A stretch of DNA of 31,693 nt from an uncultured Oscillospiraceae bacterium (GCA_910588495.1 CAJUPU010000035.1:1-31693), one strand, 5' to 3'; shown: positions 14,935 to 21,531, counted from the stretch's first letter. The notes: generated by a model from the letters alone, not told the origin. Program-made: numbers and translations.

Positions 14935-15348
14935 ATGAATATCGCTCTGATGAGCCACGACAACAAAAAAGAACTGATGGTCCAATTCTGCATCGCCTAC
15001 TGCGGCATCCTCTCCAAGCACACCGTCTGCGCCACCAGCAACACCGGCCGCCAGGTGGCCGAGGCCACCGGTCTGCCCGTCCAGCTCTTCCTGGCCCACA
15101 CCCAGGGCGGCGCCCAGCAGATCGGCGCCCGCATCGCCTACGATGAGATCGACATGGTGCTCTTCTTCAACGACCCCAGCACCGATGATCTGGAGAAGGA
15201 TCTGCACTACATCATCAATCTGTGCGACCAGCACAACGTTCCCGTCGCCACCAACTCCGCCACGGCGGAGATGCTGATCCACGGCCTGGCCCGGGGCGAC
15301 CTGGACTGGCGGCTCATCAGTCACCCCACCGCGCCGATCAAGGTCTAA
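14935..15348 (+). CDS. Methylglyoxal-synthase-like protein with degenerate active site
   Basis: A 137-residue protein that aligns over its length with methylglyoxal synthase (MNIALMSHDNKKELMVQFC, LFFNDP, NVPVATNSATAEMLI). That enzyme turns dihydroxyacetone phosphate into methylglyoxal. Several residues known to matter are changed. The family motif GGDQQ, whose Asp is the catalytic base (Asp71 in E. coli), reads GGAQQ here (Ala60). The preceding Ser-Gly of the phosphate site reads Ala-His. ATGTTG reads ATSNTG. The segment with the active-site His98 is replaced by STDDLEKD. The fold is clear; catalytic activity is doubtful. It lies behind minD, probably in one operon, and repeat copy C abuts its stop codon. 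Confidence 0.85.
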   Translation: MNIALMSHDNKKELMVQFCIAYCGILSKHTVCATSNTGRQVAEATGLPVQLFLAHTQGGAQQIGARIAYDEIDMVLFFNDPSTDDLEKDLHYIINLCDQHNVPVATNSATAEMLIHGLARGDLDWRLISHPTAPIKV

Positions 15349-15510
15349 GAAGCTGTACCAATAGCCTCAGCACCCAGCTTTGCGGCCAAAATCGCCGCTG
15401 GCCGCGTTGAAAAATCTTGAAATACACAAAGTATTCCCGCGATTTTTCGCCTTGCCACCGGCAATTTTAGCTCGCAAATCTGAATACTTCGGCTATTGGC
15501 ACAGCTTCTA
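15348..15510 (+). repeat. MITE-like long-hairpin element, copy C
   Basis: Starts AGAAGCTGTACCAATAGCC and ends with GGCTATTGGCACAGCTTCT, near-perfect inverted repeats. Inner arms AAAATCGCCG/CGGCAATTTT and GAAAAATC/GATTTTTC extend the hairpin. The tip holds TTGAAATACACAAAGTATTC, the same core as in copy B at 8145-8308, while the ends differ in sequence. It begins at the stop codon of the methylglyoxal-synthase-like gene. Confidence 0.86.
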
Positions 15511-15533
15511 AAAACGCGGAGCTAGGCCCGGAG

Positions 15534-15568
15534 TGCTCTCCCCCACGCCATGGGAGGAGAGCATTTTT
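15534..15568 (+). terminator. Intrinsic terminator after the minD operon
   Basis: TGCTCTCC (15534-15541) pairs with GGAGAGCA (15556-15563), with CCC/GGG extending inward, followed by TTTTT. Confidence 0.85.
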
Positions 15569-15569
15569 C

Positions 15570-15598
15570 TTGCGTATATGGGCACTTTGTGATATAGT
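15570..15598 (+). promoter_or_regulatory. Sigma-A promoter of hisS
   Basis: TTGCGT (15570-15575), 17 bases, TATAGT (15593-15598); the leader to the ATG at 15666 is about 60 bases and contains AAAGGAGG. There is no room for a T-box. Confidence 0.75.
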
Positions 15599-15665
15599 TG
15601 TTTGACGAAAAACCAGTTGGATCCACCCCGATCTGTTATCTGGACCAACACAAAGGAGGATCACC

Positions 15666-17036
15666 ATGGGCAAACAAAAGCCCCGCACCCTGTCCGGCTT
15701 CATGGAGCTGCTGCCCCCCCGGCAGGCCCAATTCGACCGGATGGTGGAGCTGCTCCGCCAGTCCTACTCCCGCTACGGCTTCACCCCCCTGGACACCCCC
15801 GTCATCGAGGCCAGCGAGGTGCTGCTGGCCAAGGCCGGCGGCGAGACGGAAAAGCAGATCTACCGCTTCACCAAGGGGGACAGCGACCTGTCCCTGCGCT
15901 TCGACCTCACCGTCCCCCTGGCCAAATACGTGGCCCTGCACTACGCCGACCTGTCCTTCCCCTTCCGCCGCTTCCAGATCGGCAAGGTCTACCGGGGAGA
16001 GCGGGCCCAGCGGGGTCGCTTCCGGGAGTTCTACCAGGCGGACATCGACGTGATCGGCGACGGCAGGCTGGACATCGTCAACGAGGCGGAGATCCCCGCC
16101 ATCATCTGCCAGACCTTCACCGCCCTGGGGCTGGAGCGGTTCCAGATCCGGGTGAACGACCGGAAGATCCTCAACGGCTTTTACGCCATGCTGGGGCTGA
16201 CCGACAAGGCCGGGGACGTGATGCGCACCGTGGACAAGCTGCCCAAGATCGGCCCGGACAAGGTCCGGGAGCTGCTCACCGGGGAGGAGACCGGCCTCAC
16301 CGGTGACCAGGCCGATGAGATCCTGAAGTTCATCTCCATCACGGGCAGTAATAAAGAGGTCTTTGATTCCCTGGAGGCATACCGGGGCCGCCACGAGCTC
16401 TTCGACCAGGGGCTGGACGAGCTGTCCACCGTGGTCAAATACCTGGGGGCCTTCGGGGTGCCCGAGGACAAGTTCGCGGTGGACCTCACCATCGCCCGGG
16501 GGCTGGACTACTACACCGGCACCGTGTACGAGACCTTCATGACCGACCACCCCGAGATCGGCTCCATCTGTTCCGGGGGCCGGTATGACAACTTAGCGGA
16601 ATATTACACCGATAAACAACTTCCCGGCGTTGGTATCTCCATCGGCCTCACCCGGCTGTTCTACGTGCTGGAGGAGCAGGGCTGCCTCAACGAGGCGCTG
16701 AACACCGCCCCCGCCGACGTGCTCATCCTGCCCATGACCGGCGACCTCTCCCCCGCCATCGCCTTCGCCACCCGGCTGCGGGAGGCGGGGATCCGGACCC
16801 AGCTGTACACCGAGCAGAAGAAGTTCAAGCAGAAGATGAGCTACGCCGACAAGCTGAAGATCCCCTTCGCCGCCTTCCTGGGGGACGACGAGATCGCCCA
16901 GGGCAAGGTGTCGCTGAAGGACATGGCCACCGGGGAACAGAGGCTGCTGGCGGCGGACGAGGCGGCGGAGGCCGTGCTGGCCGCCCTGGAGGCCGGGCGG
17001 AACGCGCCCCCCATCAAGGAACCCACAAAGGAGTGA
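15666..17036 (+). CDS. hisS: Histidyl-tRNA synthetase
   Basis: Charges tRNA-His; class II synthetase, cytoplasmic homodimer. The 456-residue protein shows motif 1 near the N-terminus (GFTPLDTPVIEASEVLLAK), motif 2 FRRFQIGKVYRGERAQRGRFREFYQADIDVIG, the histidine-binding signatures IARGLDYYTGTVYE and CSGGRYDNLAEYY, motif 3 with GVGISIGLTRLF, and a C-terminal anticodon-binding domain (DVLILPMTGDLSPAIAFATRLREAGI). Preceded by its own promoter. aspS, often next to hisS in Firmicutes, lies 1.3 kb downstream with a sigma/anti-sigma pair between them. Confidence 0.96.
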   Translation: MGKQKPRTLSGFMELLPPRQAQFDRMVELLRQSYSRYGFTPLDTPVIEASEVLLAKAGGETEKQIYRFTKGDSDLSLRFDLTVPLAKYVALHYADLSFPFRRFQIGKVYRGERAQRGRFREFYQADIDVIGDGRLDIVNEAEIPAIICQTFTALGLERFQIRVNDRKILNGFYAMLGLTDKAGDVMRTVDKLPKIGPDKVRELLTGEETGLTGDQADEILKFISITGSNKEVFDSLEAYRGRHELFDQGLDELSTVVKYLGAFGVPEDKFAVDLTIARGLDYYTGTVYETFMTDHPEIGSICSGGRYDNLAEYYTDKQLPGVGISIGLTRLFYVLEEQGCLNEALNTAPADVLILPMTGDLSPAIAFATRLREAGIRTQLYTEQKKFKQKMSYADKLKIPFAAFLGDDEIAQGKVSLKDMATGEQRLLAADEAAEAVLAALEAGRNAPPIKEPTKE

Positions 17037-17064
17037 AAAGATCGCCGGAATATGCCCATCGATC

Positions 17065-17092
17065 TGTAACAAAGCCGCCTCTCGCGCGTTAG
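17065..17092 (+). promoter_or_regulatory. ECF-type promoter of the second sigma operon, probably autoregulated
   Basis: TGTAAC (17065-17070), exactly 16 bases, CGTTAG (17087-17092), which fits the spacing and AAC/CGT cores of ECF promoters. The GTG start at 17117 is preceded by GGAAGGGGG. The operon is likely read by its own sigma factor. Confidence 0.6.
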
Positions 17093-17116
17093 TGTCATGG
17101 AAGGGGGTGGACGGCC

Positions 17117-17620
17117 GTGGAGCTGGAGGAGATCTATCAGCGGTATTACCGGGACGTGTACCGCTTCGCCCTGGGACTGACCCAGGACGGGGCGCTGGCG
17201 GAGGAGATCGCCCAGGACACCTTTTTCAAGGCCATGAAGGGGCTGGCCCGGTTCGACTGGTCCAAGGACATCCGGGCCTGGCTGTTCACCATCGCCCGCA
17301 ACACCTGGTACTCCCACTGCCGCTCCCAAAAGCGGCTCATCTCCCAGGAGGACCTGCCCCAGGACCTGCCCAGCGGGGTGCGCATCGAGGAGCGGATCGA
17401 GGACGCGGAGAGCGCCTTCGCCATCCACCAATTCCTCCACGCCATGGCGGAGCCCTATAAAGAGGTGTTCACCCTGCGGGTGTTCGGGGAACTGCCCTAC
17501 GAGAAGATCGGCCGGCTGTTTGGCAAGAGCGCCAACTGGGCGCGGGTCACCTTCTACCGGGCCAAGGTACAGATCATCACGCATATGGAGGCGATGGAAC
17601 ATGAGCGAGACCAGCTGTGA
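17117..17620 (+). CDS. ECF-type RNA polymerase sigma factor
   Basis: A 167-residue extracytoplasmic-function sigma factor. Region 2 spans about 5-70 (EIYQRYYRDVYRFALGLTQDGALAEEIAQDTFFKAMKGL, then AWLFTIARNTWYSHCRSQ). Region 4 spans about 105-160 (EPYKEVFTLRVFGELPYEKIGRLFGKSANWARVTFYRAKVQI). GTG start at 17117 with GGAAGGGGG upstream. Its last 20 bases overlap the anti-sigma gene. It is similar in kind to, but clearly not a close copy of, the sigma factor at 3211-3777. Confidence 0.92.
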   Translation: MELEEIYQRYYRDVYRFALGLTQDGALAEEIAQDTFFKAMKGLARFDWSKDIRAWLFTIARNTWYSHCRSQKRLISQEDLPQDLPSGVRIEERIEDAESAFAIHQFLHAMAEPYKEVFTLRVFGELPYEKIGRLFGKSANWARVTFYRAKVQIITHMEAMEHERDQL

Positions 17621-18323
17621 CATCATTCGGGACCTGCTGCCCCTGTACGAGGACGGCGCGGTGAGCGAGGAGACCGCCAAACTGGTGCGGGAGCACATCG
17701 CGGGCTGCCCCGCCTGCTGGGAGGAGCTGGGGAAGATGCGCACCCCCATCTCCCTGCCCCCGGAGGAGAACGGGCCGCTGTGGGAACGATATCAGCAGCG
17801 CCGCGCGGAGATCCGGCGGAAGCGGAACGTGAAGATCGTCTGCGTCCTTTCCCTGCTGGCGGCGCTGACGGCGTTCTGCCTGTGGTACACCCGGCCCCGG
17901 ACGTGGACGGAGATCACCGGGGAGGACGTGCGGATCGATTTTGCCTACCTCACCATACCCGACCTGGACTGGGAGGCGGACACCGCCATGGAAAAGCTGG
18001 GGTACAAGCATTGGAAGCTGGACCAGGACGACCCCAGCTTGGTGGAGGTCAACGCCGCGATCCTCCAGATCCTGGAGCGCCATACCTTCCGGGCCAGCCT
18101 GGACAGCCTTGTCCCCCGGGATGGGATCCACCTGGACGCAGGCGGCAGTGTGACTGTGCTCATGAAATGGGGAGAGGAAAACAGCCGCTTCTTCTATTTC
18201 ATGGACACAGGCAAGGCCATCACCTCGAAGGACTGGGGCTGGGACATCTATCAGTCCGATCCCGCCCTGTTCGATGAGCTGGCGGAACTCGTGCAGACCT
18301 ACGGCGTCCCTCAAGAGGACTAA
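17601..18323 (+). CDS. Anti-sigma factor with zinc-finger (zf-HC2) domain
   Basis: A 240-residue membrane protein. The N-terminal cytoplasmic domain has the HxxxCxxC zinc motif (His32, Cys36, Cys39 in EHIAGCPACWEEL) typical of ZAS-type anti-sigma factors that hold ECF sigma factors inactive. One membrane segment lies at about 77-95 after a basic stretch (RRKRNVK). The outer domain, about 98-240, was not recognised. The ATG at 17601 overlaps the sigma gene by 20 bases. What it senses is unknown. Confidence 0.9.
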   Translation: MSETSCDIIRDLLPLYEDGAVSEETAKLVREHIAGCPACWEELGKMRTPISLPPEENGPLWERYQQRRAEIRRKRNVKIVCVLSLLAALTAFCLWYTRPRTWTEITGEDVRIDFAYLTIPDLDWEADTAMEKLGYKHWKLDQDDPSLVEVNAAILQILERHTFRASLDSLVPRDGIHLDAGGSVTVLMKWGEENSRFFYFMDTGKAITSKDWGWDIYQSDPALFDELAELVQTYGVPQED

Positions 18324-18371
18324 ACAAGTAGTTATCAAATATATCCACAATACGAATTGGAGTTGATCGCA

Positions 18372-20150
18372 ATGGTTCAATCACGCACCCACACCTGCAA
18401 CGACCTGCGCCTGGAACACGTGGGAACGCAGGTAACGATCGCCGGCTGGATGGAGAACGTCCGGGAGGTGGGCCAGAACCTGGCCTTCCTGGTCCTGCGG
18501 GACTTCTACGGCACCACCCAGGTGGTCCTGGAGACCGAGGAGATGATGGCCGCCGTCAAGGGGCTGAACAAGGAGTCCACCATCTCGGTGGAGGGGACGG
18601 TCCGGGAGCGGGACAGCAAGAACCCCAAGCTGCCCACCGGCGACATCGAGGTGGTGCCCAGCAAGATCCAGGTGCTGGGCCGCTGCCGCCACAACGAGCT
18701 GCCCTTCCAGATAAACCGCTCCCGGGAGGCCGACGAGACCCAGCGGCTGAAGTACCGCTATCTGGACTTGCGCAACCCGGAGGTGAAGAACAACATCATC
18801 CTGCGCTGCAATGTGGTGGCCGCCCTCCGCGCCGCCATGCTGGGCGAGGGCTTTTTGGAGATCACCACCCCCATCCTCACCGCCTCCTCCCCCGAGGGGG
18901 CCCGGGACTACCTGGTGCCCGCCCGGAAGCATCCGGGCAAGTTCTACGCCCTGCCCCAGGCTCCCCAGCAGTTCAAGCAGCTGCTGATGGCCTCCGGCTT
19001 TGACAAGTACTTCCAGATCGCCCCCTGCTTCCGGGACGAGGACGCCCGGGGGGACCGCTCCCCCGGCGAGTTCTACCAGCTGGACATGGAGATGGCCTTC
19101 GCCGGGCAGGACGACGTGTTCGCCGTGCTGGAGCGGGTGCTCCCCCCCATCTTCGCCAAATACGGCAAGTATGACCTGGCCTCCCAGGCCCCCTTCGTCC
19201 GCATCCCCTATTTGGAGGCCATGGACAAATACGGCTCGGACAAGCCCGACCTGCGCATCGACCTGACCCTGACCGACGCCACTTCCCTGCTGGCCGGGTG
19301 CGGCTTCCCCCCCTTCGAGGGGAACACCGTCAAGGCCATCGTGGTCACGGACTTCCAGGGCACCCGGAAGCAGATCGACGGCATCTGCAGCGAGGTGGAG
19401 GTCCAGTCCGGTAACAAGGCGTACTGGTTCCGCTATGACGAGAACAAGGAGATCGTGGGCGGCATCGCCAAGTTCGTCCAGCCCATCAAGGACCAGGTGG
19501 TGGAGGCCCTGGGGCTCACCCCCGGCTGCTTTGTGGGCCTCACCGCCGGAAAGCTGCTCGCCGCCCAAAAGACGGCGGGGGTGCTGCGCAGCAAGCTGGG
19601 GGCCTTCTGCCCCAACCACATGGACGCCCAGCGCTATGAGTTCTGCTGGATCGTGGACTTCCCCATGTACGAGATCGGCGAGGAGTCCGGGGAGCTGGAG
19701 TTCTGCCACAACCCCTTCTCCATGCCCAACGGCGGGCTGGAGATCCTGAAAAAAGCGGCGGCGGGAGAGGTGGACCCCCTGTCCATCACCGCCTTCCAAT
19801 ACGACCTGGTATGCAACGGGGTGGAGCTGTCCTCCGGCGCGGTGCGTAACCACGACCCGGAGATCATGATCGAGGCGTTCCAGCTGGTCCGCCTGGGGGA
19901 GGAGAACGTGAAGGCCAAGTTCCCCGCCATGTACAACGCCTTCACCTATGGCGCGCCCCCCCACGCGGGCATCGCCCCCGGCGTGGACCGCATGGTCATG
20001 CTGCTGGCCGGAGAGGACTCCATCCGGGAGATCATCCCCTTCCCCATGAACAAAAACGCCCAGGACGTGATGATGGGCGCACCCAGTTTTGTGGAACAGA
20101 AGCAGCTGGACGAGCTGAACATCGCCTGCACCGCAAAAGAGGAGGAATGA
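18372..20150 (+). CDS. aspS: Aspartyl-tRNA synthetase
   Basis: Charges tRNA-Asp; class IIb synthetase. The 592-residue protein has an N-terminal OB-fold anticodon domain (about 15-105, VTIAGWMENVREVGQNLAFLVLRDFYG), the catalytic core with FLEITTPILTASSPEGARDYLVP (motif 1 region) and FQIAPCFRDEDARGDRSPGEFYQLDMEM (motif 2), a GAD insertion domain (about 285-420) typical of bacterial enzymes, and motif 3 GIAPGVDRMVMLLAG. The ATG at 18372 is chosen with GGAG upstream; a TTG five codons earlier is possible. The last 24 codons are repeated 200 bases further on. Confidence 0.96.
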   Translation: MVQSRTHTCNDLRLEHVGTQVTIAGWMENVREVGQNLAFLVLRDFYGTTQVVLETEEMMAAVKGLNKESTISVEGTVRERDSKNPKLPTGDIEVVPSKIQVLGRCRHNELPFQINRSREADETQRLKYRYLDLRNPEVKNNIILRCNVVAALRAAMLGEGFLEITTPILTASSPEGARDYLVPARKHPGKFYALPQAPQQFKQLLMASGFDKYFQIAPCFRDEDARGDRSPGEFYQLDMEMAFAGQDDVFAVLERVLPPIFAKYGKYDLASQAPFVRIPYLEAMDKYGSDKPDLRIDLTLTDATSLLAGCGFPPFEGNTVKAIVVTDFQGTRKQIDGICSEVEVQSGNKAYWFRYDENKEIVGGIAKFVQPIKDQVVEALGLTPGCFVGLTAGKLLAAQKTAGVLRSKLGAFCPNHMDAQRYEFCWIVDFPMYEIGEESGELEFCHNPFSMPNGGLEILKKAAAGEVDPLSITAFQYDLVCNGVELSSGAVRNHDPEIMIEAFQLVRLGEENVKAKFPAMYNAFTYGAPPHAGIAPGVDRMVMLLAGEDSIREIIPFPMNKNAQDVMMGAPSFVEQKQLDELNIACTAKEEE

Positions 20151-20170
20151 TAAGCGCCCATCATCGGGGT

Positions 20171-20202
20171 CCCCACGAAAACGTCCTTCCGTTTTCGTGG
20201 GG
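20171..20202. other. 13-bp perfect hairpin between the two aspS tails
   Basis: CCCCACGAAAACG (20171-20183) and its exact complement (20190-20202) around a six-base loop, with no T-run on either side. It may be part of the inserted 200-bp unit rather than a terminator. Confidence 0.7.
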
Positions 20203-20274
20203 AGAGGAGCCGCAGCACAATGAGCGAGCTTTCGCCCCAGGTGGAAGCGAGGGATATGGAGCTTGCGGCGACGA

Positions 20275-20366
20275 GGGCGCGCCCAGTTTCGTGGAACAGA
20301 AGCAGCTGGATGAGCTGAACATCGCCTGCACCGCAAAAGAGGAGGAATAACAAGCGCCCGTCATTG
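20275..20366 (+). pseudogene. Duplicated 3' end of aspS
   Basis: This segment repeats 20075-20166 at an offset of exactly 200 bases and again encodes GAPSFVEQKQLDELNIACTA followed by KEEE and a stop. The coding differences (GCA/GCG, TTT/TTC, GAC/GAT) are all silent, and the stop changes from TGA to TAA. An open frame starting at 20147 (ATG overlapping the aspS stop) reads through the spacer into this copy, but the spacer part resembles no known protein. It is best read as a displaced original, or foreign, aspS end. Confidence 0.88.
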
Positions 20367-20429
20367 GAGCCGCCCTCCACAGAGCGGCCGGTGAGCCGGA
20401 CATCCCGCCCGCAGGCAAAATGAACCAGC

Positions 20430-20461
20430 AAAAAGCCTCTCCCGGCCGGGAGAGGCTTTTT
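20430..20461. terminator. Bidirectional intrinsic terminator after aspS
   Basis: A 32-base perfect palindrome: AAAAAGCCTCTCCCGG (20430-20445) and its exact complement, ending in TTTTT on both strands. Confidence 0.93.
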
Positions 20462-20463
20462 CG

Positions 20464-20631
20464 TCACCGTTTTTCGATATTCATGACCTTTCCGATATCT
20501 GATCCCAGCGCCGCCTTCCATCCGGCCGTAAACGCCGCCCGTATCAGACCAAACATCGCCTCGTTCACCTTCTCGCACCGCTCATCGTCCAAAAATCCTG
20601 ACAGCGCCTGATCAAATTCGATTTCGTTCAC
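20464..20631 (-). CDS. Small unknown protein (55 aa), mobile-element type
   Basis: A 55-residue protein starting at a GTG (20631), sequence beginning MNEIEFDQALSGFLDDERCE and containing FGLIRAAFTAGWKAALG. It is supported by a near-consensus promoter (TTGACA-17-TACAAT) directly upstream and an AGGGTGAT ribosome binding site. Small proteins of this build (acidic FLD segment, then RAAFRAGW) are, to my recollection, common in integrative elements of gut Clostridia, but the function is unknown. It is divergent from the ribbon-helix-helix gene, and the two start regions form an inverted repeat. Confidence 0.7.
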   Translation of the reverse strand: MNEIEFDQALSGFLDDERCEKVNEAMFGLIRAAFTAGWKAALGSDIGKVMNIEKR

Positions 20632-20723
20632 GATATCACCCTATCTTATTGTATATTATCTAATGTGAACTGTCAATATTACATTGGCAGAAATGTTATT
20701 ATTCTGGAGGGTGATATTGTGAA
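20627..20723. repeat. Inverted repeat covering both divergent start sites
   Basis: TTCACGATATCACCC (20627-20641) and GGGTGATATTGTGAA (20709-20723) match in 14 of 15 positions and contain the two GTG start codons and ribosome binding sites. The 67 bases between are AT-rich, unlike the rest of the window. Confidence 0.85.
20648..20676 (-). promoter_or_regulatory. Strong sigma-A promoter for the 55-aa gene
   Basis: On the minus strand TTGACA (20671-20676), 17 bases, TACAAT (20648-20653). On the plus strand, TGTCAA with a TGTTAT 17 bases later may serve the ribbon-helix-helix gene. Confidence 0.78.
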
Positions 20724-20892
20724 ACCACTGAAAGTAAGGATTAGTATTACTCTTGACGACCCCATCTATCAAAAGATCAAGGGGCTGGCCGAATATGACG
20801 ACAGGTCCGTTTCCAGTTATATCAATCTGGCCCTGCGTGACCATCTGGAACAGCTGCACCGGGAAGAAGAACAATATGGTCAGCACACTTGA
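20719..20892 (+). CDS. Small ribbon-helix-helix DNA-binding protein
   Basis: A 57-residue CopG/Arc-like protein from a GTG start with GGAGGG upstream. VKPLKVRISITLDDPIYQKIKGLAEYDDRS gives the beta strand and first helix; VSSYINLALRDHLEQL the second helix. Such proteins bind short inverted repeats as dimers and often act as antitoxins or plasmid/ICE regulators. The inverted repeat over the two divergent starts is a natural candidate target. The last codons (GQHT-stop) lie inside the left outer arm of the hairpin array, so the element either inserted into the gene end or evolved with it. Confidence 0.82.
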   Translation: MKPLKVRISITLDDPIYQKIKGLAEYDDRSVSSYINLALRDHLEQLHREEEQYGQHT

Positions 20893-21053
20893 AAATCGGT
20901 ATTTACCGATTTTCCACAGCGGCAGGGCCGCTGTGGGGCAAAGCCCGTGCGCTGACTATGCAGTCTGACGCGAGGCCGCTATGCGGCCTGTGCGGCGAAT
21001 CATCGCCGCACAAGTTGAAAAGAAGTCTTTACTTCTTTTCAACTGCGTCAACT
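20879..21053 (+). repeat. Array of six hairpins forming two cloverleaf-like units
   Basis: Unit 1 (20879-20956): outer arms GTCAGCACAC / GTGCGCTGAC (one mismatch) enclose three perfect hairpins: GAAAATCGGT (20891-20914), CACAGCGGC (20915-20935) and GGGC (20936-20946). Unit 2 (20962-21053): outer arms AGTCTGACGC / GCGTCAACT (one bulge) enclose AGGCCGC (20973-20989), GTGCGGCGA (20990-21011) and a 14-bp AGTTGAAAAGAAGT hairpin (21013-21044). Hairpins follow each other almost without spacer. It could be a structured RNA, a single-strand DNA element such as a recombination or replication site, or a mobile repeat. No known family was recognised. Confidence 0.88.
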
Positions 21054-21061
21054 ATAAAAAG

Positions 21062-21090
21062 AGCGCCGGGGGACGATCCCCCGGCGCTTT
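21062..21090. terminator. Bidirectional terminator between the hairpin array and rnhA
   Basis: AGCGCCGGGGG (21062-21072) pairs with CCCCCGGCGCT (21078-21088); TTTT follows on the plus strand and TTTTT on the minus strand, so it ends both the small plus-strand gene and the gyrase-rnhA operon. Confidence 0.92.
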
Positions 21091-21531
21091 TCATTTCTGT
21101 TCCTTTGACGCCCGCACCGCCAGCTCATCGCAGCGGTCATTGTAGCGGTCCCCGGCGTGGCCCTTCACCCAGTGGAGCTTGACGGTGTGCCGCCGGCACA
21201 GCTCCAGCAGCCGCTCCCACAGATCCGGGTTGAGGGCGGGCTTTTTGTCGCCTTTCACCCACCCCCGGGCCTTCCAGCTCTTGGCCCAGCCCTTTTCCAA
21301 CGCGTCGATCACATACTTGGAGTCGGAGTACAGCTCCACCACGCAGGGCTCCTTCAGGGCCTCCAGCCCGCGGATGGCGGCGGTAAGCTCCATGCGGTTG
21401 TTGGTGGTCCTAGCCTCGCCGCCGCTGAGTTCCTTTTTATGTTCTCCGAACAGCAGGATGGCCGCCCAGCCGCCGGGGCCGGGGTTGCCGGAACAGGCCC
21501 CGTCGGTATAGAGAGTAACGGTCTTCATCAT
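21091..21531 (-). CDS. rnhA: Ribonuclease HI
   Basis: Cuts RNA in RNA-DNA hybrids (R-loops, primers). The 146-residue protein has all four acidic catalytic residues in context: YTDGACSGNPGPGGW, NNRMELTAAI, LYSDSKYVIDAL and GHAGDRYNDRCDELA. The start is at 21531, one base overlapping the stop of the upstream membrane-protein gene (TGATG), with GGA seven bases before; the longer open frame upstream is the neighbour gene in another frame. Last gene of the dnaA-to-rnhA run. Confidence 0.95.
   Translation of the reverse strand: MMKTVTLYTDGACSGNPGPGGWAAILLFGEHKKELSGGEARTTNNRMELTAAIRGLEALKEPCVVELYSDSKYVIDALEKGWAKSWKARGWVKGDKKPALNPDLWERLLELCRRHTVKLHWVKGHAGDRYNDRCDELAVRASKEQK

Noticed and set aside
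18324..18371. DnaA-box-like ATATCCACA upstream of aspS
   Set aside because: A single near-match in an AT-rich gap, with no cluster; not enough for an origin or regulatory call.
18381..20336. 651-codon open frame on the minus strand across aspS
   Set aside because: Antisense shadow of aspS, lacking any motif or ribosome binding site.
20147..20350. 67-codon frame starting at the aspS stop and reading into the duplicated aspS tail
   Set aside because: The first 43 codons are the repeat spacer with its hairpin and resemble no protein; the tail is explained by duplication. Recorded as a pseudogene fragment instead.
20879..21053. CRISPR array or tRNA cluster
   Set aside because: The six hairpins differ in sequence and length, have no equal spacers, and lack tRNA consensus bases such as the GTTC-A T-loop.
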